Of a stretch of DNA of 7,556 bases, positions 1 to 4,722 are shown in pieces. Position 1 is the first letter of the stretch; each line of letters opens with the position of its first letter. The notes below the pieces were generated by a model, which had not been told where the DNA came from, did no database searches, and saw only the letters and a list, made by a program, of their open reading frames with translations. A program made the translations under genes and the position numbers. Location of the stretch: the NCBI GenBank assembly GCA_030744725.1, contig JASLPZ010000340.1, positions 1-7,556 on the forward strand. Reading direction: 5' to 3'. The DNA is from ARS98 sp030744725. Lineage in GTDB: Bacteria; Planctomycetota; Planctomycetia; Pirellulales; Pirellulaceae.

Positions 1-42
1 TGATCGCTCCGCGATCAAAAGTTTTGGTTCGCGGAGCGAACC
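1..42. repeat. Compound inverted repeat (two mirrored hairpins)
   Basis: Two short hairpins sit side by side: GATCGC-TCC-GCGATC (2-16) and GGTTCGC-GGA-GCGAACC (26-42). Their cores, TCGCTCCGCGA (4-14) and TCGCGGAGCGA (29-39), are exact reverse complements, and the linker is itself a palindrome, AAAAGTTTT (17-25). The segment can form either two hairpins or one long imperfect stem. It may be cut by the left edge. It resembles dispersed REP-type units, from recollection of planctomycete intergenic DNA. Confidence 0.6.
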
Positions 43-126
43 ACGACAATCTGGCTCGACGACTCTAGATCCTAGTCTTGACAGAGCACCAGTGCAGTTC
101 TCGCGCCAAAATCGCAAAGGTGACCT

Positions 127-143
127 GAATTCTGAGAAATCGT
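127..143 (+). repeat. Left direct repeat flanking the REP block
   Basis: GAATTCTGAGAAATCGT matches 271-287 at 16 of 17 positions (A versus C at the ninth base). It directly abuts the outer end of the first REP-like unit. The pair has the look of a target-site duplication around 144-270, though no transposase is present. Confidence 0.6.
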
Positions 144-169
144 GTTGTGGCACGGTCTCCCGACCGTGC
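144..169 (-). repeat. REP-like palindrome, copy 1 (inverted)
   Basis: GCACGGTC-TCCC-GACCGTGC (150-169) is a perfect 8-base stem with a 4-base loop. Preceded by GTTGTGG at 144-150, it reads on the minus strand as the CGGTCGGGAGACCG core followed by CCACAAC, the same core and tail as copies 2 and 3. It is therefore the same element in opposite orientation with diverged outer stem bases. Confidence 0.7.
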
Positions 170-205
170 ATGGTGGCGAATCACGACTCACCGATTGACC
201 CGAAC

Positions 206-236
206 GTGGGCCGGTCGGGAGACCCGACCCACAACG
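206..236 (+). repeat. REP-like palindrome, copy 2
   Basis: A 31-base unit that starts GTGGGCCGGTCGGGAGACC and ends CCACAACG. It can fold into an 11-base stem with loop GGGA. It matches copy 3 except for one extra C in the right arm (GAGACCCGACCC versus GAGACCGACCC), so the stem is slightly imperfect. Confidence 0.75.
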
Positions 237-238
237 GA

Positions 239-268
239 GTGGGCCGGTCGGGAGACCGACCCACAACG
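239..268 (+). repeat. REP-like palindrome, copy 3
   Basis: A 30-base unit two bases after copy 2 and nearly identical to it. The stem pairs GTGGGCCGGTC with GACCGACCCAC, one mismatch on this strand that becomes G-U in the RNA of the minus strand, around loop GGGA. It lies 55 bases past the RND stop on the transcribed strand and would form a strong hairpin in that message. Confidence 0.75.
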
Positions 269-270
269 TA

Positions 271-287
271 GAATTCTGCGAAATCGT
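271..287 (+). repeat. Right direct repeat flanking the REP block
   Basis: GAATTCTGCGAAATCGT, one mismatch from 127-143. It starts two bases after copy 3 ends. Together the two copies bracket 127 bases that hold all three REP-like units. Confidence 0.6.
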
Positions 288-296
288 TCAGAACGA
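284..296. repeat. 13-base perfect palindrome
   Basis: TCGTTC-A-GAACGA is a perfect odd palindrome 27 bases after the RND stop on the transcribed strand, overlapping the right direct repeat. The single-base centre makes a tight RNA hairpin unlikely, so a protein-binding site or chance are the remaining options. Nothing ties it to a known regulator. Confidence 0.35.
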
Positions 297-323
297 ATCT
301 ACTAAAGGTCGATTGCCTCGGCT

Positions 324-2747
324 TCAGTGTCCGCTGCTTCCGGTCCTTTCCGGGTTCGGCTGACGAGATTTTGGCGGTCGATGAAGGACTCGCAGCAGCA
401 GAGGCAGCGCCGTTAGGTTTCCCGCCAGGCCACCGAGCATGGCGACGCTGACGAGCAGTCCGAAGTGGACGGTGGGTATGAATTCCGAGATCACAAGCGT
501 TGAAAAACCCGCGACCAGGGCGATGTTCGCCAGCACCATCGCCAGGCCGACGCTACCGTGTGCGTTTCGTACTGCTTCGCCGAATGACTTGCCCGCTCGG
601 AGTTCATGCTGAAAACGGTAGAGGTAATGAATGCTGAAGTCGACAGCCAAGCCCATCGAAACACTGGCCAACATCGCCGTCGCCACATTCACCTTGAGAC
701 CTGCCCAACCCATCACGCCAACCACGATCAGGATCGGCGCTGCATTCGGGATCAAGGCGATCAAGCCAAGTCGCCAATCTCGAAAGGCCAGCATCAACAT
801 GACGACGATCGCCACGACGGCCAAGCCAAAGGTGATCCATTGGTCGGCAAGCAGGCTCTTGACCAGATAAGTTAGCAGGATCGCGACACCCGCCACGCGA
901 GCCTGGGGAAATCGCTCTCGGGCTCGACTCTCGATGGCTTCGACGAGCCGAAGCTTCTCGTTGGCACCGCGTACTTCACCTGTTTGCACCATGATTCTCA
1001 TGACGCCGTGATCCTGATTCCAGAAGGTGGCCACCAATTCTGGGTGAAGCACGCGGAGGAGCTGCAAACGCTGGGCCGAGGTCATATTTTCCAGCGCGAC
1101 CGCACTTAACCAGTTCGCAGTACTTGCTCGATCCTTGTCAGTTCCTGTCATGAAATCCAGCACGTTCACTAAGCTTAACGATCCAACGATGCCCTGATCC
1201 TCAGTCATTCCGCGCTGTAGGTCCCGCACGCTTTCCAGCAAGTCGTCGAGCTCCTTTCCGTACAACTTCGGCACATCAATCAAGACGTCGACGGTCTCGG
1301 TCGTTTCTATGCGATCAATGATGAAGTGGTAAGACTCGACGATCGGACTCGAATGGCGGAAGTTCTCGTCGAAATCCGTGGCGACTTCCAACTTGAAAAT
1401 GCCAACCGAAGTTAGCGCAAGTAACCCGATCCCGATCCCCGTAACGCGCCACGGGTGTCGCTCAACGGCTGCGACGACGTGGTTCAGAGAAGCTGCTACG
1501 TATCGTTCGCCCGGTGCCCGGGCCGGATCTGTGCCGTATCGGCCGAGCAACACGCCGGCGGGCAGAAGCCCCATTGCTGCTACAAAGACCAGCGACGCCC
1601 CCAGCGTCATCATGCCGCCAAAACTGCCGACGGGTGCGACCCGGCTGGCGAGCAACGAACTGAAGCCGACCGCGGTCGTCAGACACGTCCAGAAAACAGC
1701 CGGTCCGATGTGGATCAGCGTTCGGCGCAGAGCTTCACGCGGTTCATACGCCGCCCTTTCTTCCCGGAAGCGAATTGTGACGTGGACGACGGTGGCTGTT
1801 CCGATGACCGTCACCAATGCGACCAGTGGCGAGCTGACCATGCTCAGCCGCATGCCACCGATCACCAACATCGCTTTCGTCCAGACAAGCGTCAGATGCA
1901 CGACACCCAGCGGTAACAGAATCCAACGAAGATTTCGGAACAAGACTGCAATGACCACCGCCAGTACAAAGCTTGATACGAATCCCAAGGTGCGACCGTC
2001 TTGTTCGAGATGCTTGTATACATCGTTGACGAGCACTGGTCCTCCCGCCAGCACCGCGGGTGGTTCATGCGCATCGCACAACGCTCGAATCTGCTCAATC
2101 GTCTTGTCGCGCGACGCGATGTCCGCTGCGTCTGATGCAAATCGAAGCAAGAGAACTGTCGTTTGCCCATCCTCTGAGAGGAGCCGCCCACGATACAGAT
2201 CGCAGCTCACCAGTTCGGCACCAAGTTCGCTCGGAGTGATTGTCCTTTTTTCCAAATGCTCGCGCAACGTCAAAGAACTGAGCGGTGTTCCCGGCAGCCT
2301 TACGTGTGCAAGGCTGAACACACTGTCGATGCCCGCCAGGCGTTGAAGCCTGGTCTCGAGGCGCTCCAGTCGCAGCAGGCCGGCCATAGTCAGCAATTGG
2401 GGGTCGGTGTAAGCAACAACGCCGGTCTCCGCGCCACCAAACAGTTCCTTGCCTTCCAGGTAGCTGACCAGGCGTGGATCACCTTCGTTGAAGAGCCCTT
2501 CGAGACTTCGGTCAAACTCCAAACGCAGAGAAGGCTTGATGGCGAGTGCGGCCAGAATGCAACAAACCACCAACAGCAAGACGCGCAGCCGCAGCACACA
2601 ATCAACCGCCCAAACCAACAGCGCTGGCGCATCGTCGATTTTCGCGAGCTTGACTTTACGATATTGGATGAACGTGTTCTCCGCTACGGAATCGGTTCGA
2701 ACTCGACCCACCGTGTGCGGACGCGCCGACCGGTAGCGAGTTGCCAC
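324..2747 (-). CDS. RND superfamily transporter, MMPL/HAE3 type
   Basis: Inner-membrane proton-driven exporter of the RND superfamily, closest in layout to MMPL/HAE3 proteins such as the hopanoid transporter HpnN; the substrate cannot be read from sequence. The 807 residues show classic 12-helix duplicated topology: TM1 near 52-70, a periplasmic loop of about 180 residues, TM2-6 near 254-402, TM7 near 433-452, a second loop of about 180 residues, and TM8-12 near 635-786. The halves align through TM4 (GTATVVHVTIRFREE, 316-330) and TM10 (GLAVDFSIHYLYRF, 699-712). TM10 keeps the Asp (703) and His (707) usual for proton coupling; the TM4 counterpart keeps His322 but has Ala where Asp would be. 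The start is GTG at 2747; GTG at 2711 is an alternative, and the next ATG lies beyond TM1. Either start overlaps the preceding gene (64 or 28 bases), suggesting translational coupling. The tail is polar and ends at TGA 326-324. Family call firm, start moderately sure. Confidence 0.9.
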   Translation of the reverse strand: MATRYRSARPHTVGRVRTDSVAENTFIQYRKVKLAKIDDAPALLVWAVDCVLRLRVLLLVVCCILAALAIKPSLRLEFDRSLEGLFNEGDPRLVSYLEGKELFGGAETGVVAYTDPQLLTMAGLLRLERLETRLQRLAGIDSVFSLAHVRLPGTPLSSLTLREHLEKRTITPSELGAELVSCDLYRGRLLSEDGQTTVLLLRFASDAADIASRDKTIEQIRALCDAHEPPAVLAGGPVLVNDVYKHLEQDGRTLGFVSSFVLAVVIAVLFRNLRWILLPLGVVHLTLVWTKAMLVIGGMRLSMVSSPLVALVTVIGTATVVHVTIRFREERAAYEPREALRRTLIHIGPAVFWTCLTTAVGFSSLLASRVAPVGSFGGMMTLGASLVFVAAMGLLPAGVLLGRYGTDPARAPGERYVAASLNHVVAAVERHPWRVTGIGIGLLALTSVGIFKLEVATDFDENFRHSSPIVESYHFIIDRIETTETVDVLIDVPKLYGKELDDLLESVRDLQRGMTEDQGIVGSLSLVNVLDFMTGTDKDRASTANWLSAVALENMTSAQRLQLLRVLHPELVATFWNQDHGVMRIMVQTGEVRGANEKLRLVEAIESRARERFPQARVAGVAILLTYLVKSLLADQWITFGLAVVAIVVMLMLAFRDWRLGLIALIPNAAPILIVVGVMGWAGLKVNVATAMLASVSMGLAVDFSIHYLYRFQHELRAGKSFGEAVRNAHGSVGLAMVLANIALVAGFSTLVISEFIPTVHFGLLVSVAMLGGLAGNLTALPLLLRVLHRPPKSRQPNPERTGSSGH

Positions 2748-4591
2748 CGGCCTTTCCGATCAAAGACATGCGATTCGATGTGTTCGCCGCTGGTGTCACT
2801 CCAATCGTAAGTGACTTTGACCGGATCCGGCTTACCAGCTTTCAGGATCAGATGCGCCTCGGCACGAAGGTTGCGTTTGCCACCATCGTTGTGAAAGCGA
2901 ATGAGCATCGGCTTACCGGCCGCGGACTCGATGGCGCGCGAACCGTAACAAAAGCTCTGTGACCAGAAATCGTTGGGCTCGTCACCACGTCTTGGGATTG
3001 ACCAGTCTCTGACGAGCGGCAACCACTGTTCACCGGAGTCAAGGCTGTATTCGATCTGGTATTGAATTGCCGGATCGGGCGGACTGCTTGATGCCACGTG
3101 CGCGGCGGCGTGGAGACCGATGACTGGTTTGTTCGGCGTTGCTGTTAGCGTCACGGACTTTCCGCCAAACGCACCAGCGGTGACAAACGTCTTTGCCAAA
3201 TCCAGTTCTGGTCCCATCGAGAGAATTGCCTTTCCCGAGGCTTCGAAGCGGATCGTCGTCCCACCGTCCTTGAGCCTCGGCAGAACCGCAACGTTGGCCT
3301 GGCAGACGGTCCGAATTTCCAGGCTGGCATCCACCAACTGCCGAGCGTTGGCCCCGAGGCGAAGCCAATACTGCGAACGGCCTTTGACGTAGTCCGTCAG
3401 ATCGAGGCCGTCCATAAACTCCTGCGACACCGACCAGGTTCGACCGGCATTGAGCGAAATTGCGACGGTGCAAGCCAATCTGCCTCGCAGGACGAGTCCG
3501 TTGCGGCAGCCCATTTCGTAGATCCCCCAAGCGTCGTCGCTGGGCGGGGTCGCGCCGATGATGTAGGGGGTGCGGAAATCAAATATGACGTGATCCTCGC
3601 CCTCCGCAACAATGCCTTCGCGATAGTCCGCCGTGGTGAAGTCCGGCCGATACACGTATTGCACGTTCGCAAAGCGAACCTGACCATTCTGATGCGAAGT
3701 CCCGTTCCTCGAACCGTGCATCTGTTCCGGCTGATTGACCCAAGTTCGCGAGCGTTCCGGACCTGGAATTTTCCCCGTGTTGTAATTGCGCCCCCAGAAA
3801 ACGAATGTCTTCCCATCGCTAAGACCAGGTTCGAAGTAGCGTCGCATCCGCTCGCCGCGTCTCAGATGGACCATCGGCGGTGGCCCGGCGTAACCCGCGA
3901 GGTACTCGGCGACCGCATATTTTCGATAGGAATTTCCGTCTCCCGGGTGCAGACCGCAAACGAGCCAACCTCGCTGCTTTTCCGGTTTGTAACCACGATC
4001 GATCCAGCGATCGACGTCATTCTGCAACTCGCCGAGCCCCAGTAGTCGCTGGCCGGAGTCATTGAAAATCACGGTCGACAGATCGTGATCAAGTAACGCC
4101 CATTTGCCCTCGCCGTAGGCACCTCCTTGCAGGAACACCTCAAATGCGTTGTGCCCGGCAGCGCCGACTCCGCGGCCTCGGCCATGCCCTAGCAGATACT
4201 CCAACTCGGCTGTCCACTGTGAATGCGTCGTGCCACAGAGGCCGAAACCGTAGCCGAAGAGTCCATTCCAATATTCACGTAGCCGCATATCCCTGCCCTG
4301 CCTGAGTCCTTCGCCCCAAAGATCACGACGACCTGCTTCTCCGTGCCAATAATGCGTGTTACGCCAGAACCAGGAGGCGAGCGCTTTCTGCTCGTCGGAA
4401 TCGACGCGAGTGCCAGTGGCCTGTTCGTACGTCGCGGCTTGCGTCTCGAAAAGACGATCGAAAGTTGAGAAGGCAAGCTCGCCAGGATACGACGGATGGT
4501 CAGTGCGGATTTGCGGATCGCCCACATCGGCAAGAACTGGCGCAGCGGACCCTAAGGCAACGAAGATGGCGAGTTTCTTGATGTTGTTCAT
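2684..4591 (-). CDS. Secreted transglutaminase-like protein with Asp-box motifs
   Basis: Predicted secreted 635-residue protein. ATG at 4591 is chosen because it gives a typical signal peptide: MNNIKK, a hydrophobic run, then VLA with likely cleavage after Ala21. A longer frame from a TTG at 4666 would put 25 polar residues before it. Residues about 65-175 resemble a transglutaminase-like (papain-fold) core: Cys119 in GYGFGLCGTTHSQW, His147 in GHNAFEVFL and Asp168 in WALLDHD have the expected order and spacing of a Cys-His-Asp triad. The rest is beta-rich and has two Asp-box-like motifs, SLNAGRTW (379-386) and SLDSGEQW (516-523), the S-x-D-x-G-x-x-W turn found in sialidase-type propellers and other beta folds. 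It may therefore act on or bind extracellular protein or glycan; protease, amidase or crosslinking activity cannot be distinguished. It lies 131 bases after the HzsA-like gene, and its last 64 bases, including stop TAG at 2686-2684, overlap the RND gene. Triad intact; substrate unknown. Confidence 0.8.
   Translation of the reverse strand: MNNIKKLAIFVALGSAAPVLADVGDPQIRTDHPSYPGELAFSTFDRLFETQAATYEQATGTRVDSDEQKALASWFWRNTHYWHGEAGRRDLWGEGLRQGRDMRLREYWNGLFGYGFGLCGTTHSQWTAELEYLLGHGRGRGVGAAGHNAFEVFLQGGAYGEGKWALLDHDLSTVIFNDSGQRLLGLGELQNDVDRWIDRGYKPEKQRGWLVCGLHPGDGNSYRKYAVAEYLAGYAGPPPMVHLRRGERMRRYFEPGLSDGKTFVFWGRNYNTGKIPGPERSRTWVNQPEQMHGSRNGTSHQNGQVRFANVQYVYRPDFTTADYREGIVAEGEDHVIFDFRTPYIIGATPPSDDAWGIYEMGCRNGLVLRGRLACTVAISLNAGRTWSVSQEFMDGLDLTDYVKGRSQYWLRLGANARQLVDASLEIRTVCQANVAVLPRLKDGGTTIRFEASGKAILSMGPELDLAKTFVTAGAFGGKSVTLTATPNKPVIGLHAAAHVASSSPPDPAIQYQIEYSLDSGEQWLPLVRDWSIPRRGDEPNDFWSQSFCYGSRAIESAAGKPMLIRFHNDGGKRNLRAEAHLILKAGKPDPVKVTYDWSDTSGEHIESHVFDRKGRWQLATGRRVRTRWVEFEPIP
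2751..2757 (-). promoter_or_regulatory. Possible ribosome binding site for the RND gene
   Basis: On the minus strand GGAAAGG sits three bases before GTG 2747, inside the coding region of the preceding gene. The purine run is a weak Shine-Dalgarno match and the spacing is slightly short, but it is better than anything before the alternative GTG at 2711, so it favours the longer start. Planctomycete genes often lack a strong site, so this is weak support only. Confidence 0.35.
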
Positions 4592-4624
4592 TGGGTGGTG
4601 CCTGTCTATCCAGCTGGACGGTGC

Positions 4625-4688
4625 CGGGAGTCTTCTTCGGTTGACGTCCTCCAAACCAAAGAACAAACTTTGGCTGAAAAGACTCCCG
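4625..4688. repeat. Nested inverted repeat between the first two genes
   Basis: A perfect 10-base outer arm, CGGGAGTCTT (4625-4634) and AAGACTCCCG (4679-4688), encloses a smaller perfect hairpin, CCAAAG-AACAAA-CTTTGG (4656-4673). It lies wholly between the stop of the HzsA-like gene and the ATG of the transglutaminase-like gene. On the transcribed strand there is no T-run after the distal arm, so a simple intrinsic terminator is unlikely. An RNA processing, stability or attenuation role is possible. No convincing promoter is visible in the 131-base gap. Confidence 0.55.
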
Positions 4689-4722
4689 ACCCCTTGCTAG
4701 CCCAAGCCATAACGATTCAGTA

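Larger units (their letters stand above)
1..323. other. Gene-free region downstream of the RND gene, rich in palindromes
   Basis: No credible coding sequence is visible. The region holds a compound palindrome at 1-42, three REP-like palindromes between 144 and 268, a pair of 17-base direct repeats around them, and a 13-base palindrome at 284-296. Bases 43-126 and 170-205 show nothing recognisable. No T-tract terminator follows the RND stop at 324; the GC-rich hairpins could still slow polymerase or protect the 3' end of the message. Confidence 0.7.

Noticed and set aside
78..83. TTGACA as a plus-strand -35 box
   Set aside because: No -10-like hexamer at suitable spacing and no gene downstream on that strand.
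72..266. 64-residue minus-strand open frame
   Set aside because: It reads through the palindromic repeats, giving a duplicated GLPTGP motif, and has no domain or clear start signal. It is best explained as translated repeat DNA.
144..268. CRISPR array
   Set aside because: Only three units in mixed orientation, with a two-base gap between copies 2 and 3, so there are no spacers; no cas genes are present.
1378..2346. 322-residue plus-strand open frame
   Set aside because: Fully antisense to the RND gene, low-complexity Ser/Thr/Arg/Pro composition and no recognisable fold; a by-product of GC-rich codon use in the real gene.
2256..2810. 184-residue plus-strand open frame across the gene overlap
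   Set aside because: Antisense to two well-supported genes, rich in Gln and Arg, with no domain.
4592..4666. N-terminal extension of the transglutaminase-like protein from TTG 4666
   Set aside because: It would place 25 polar residues before a clear signal peptide and run through the inverted repeat; ATG 4591 explains the protein better.
4625..4688. Intrinsic terminator after the HzsA-like gene
   Set aside because: The distal arm on the transcribed strand is followed by mixed GC-rich bases, not a T-run, and the loop of the outer stem is long.
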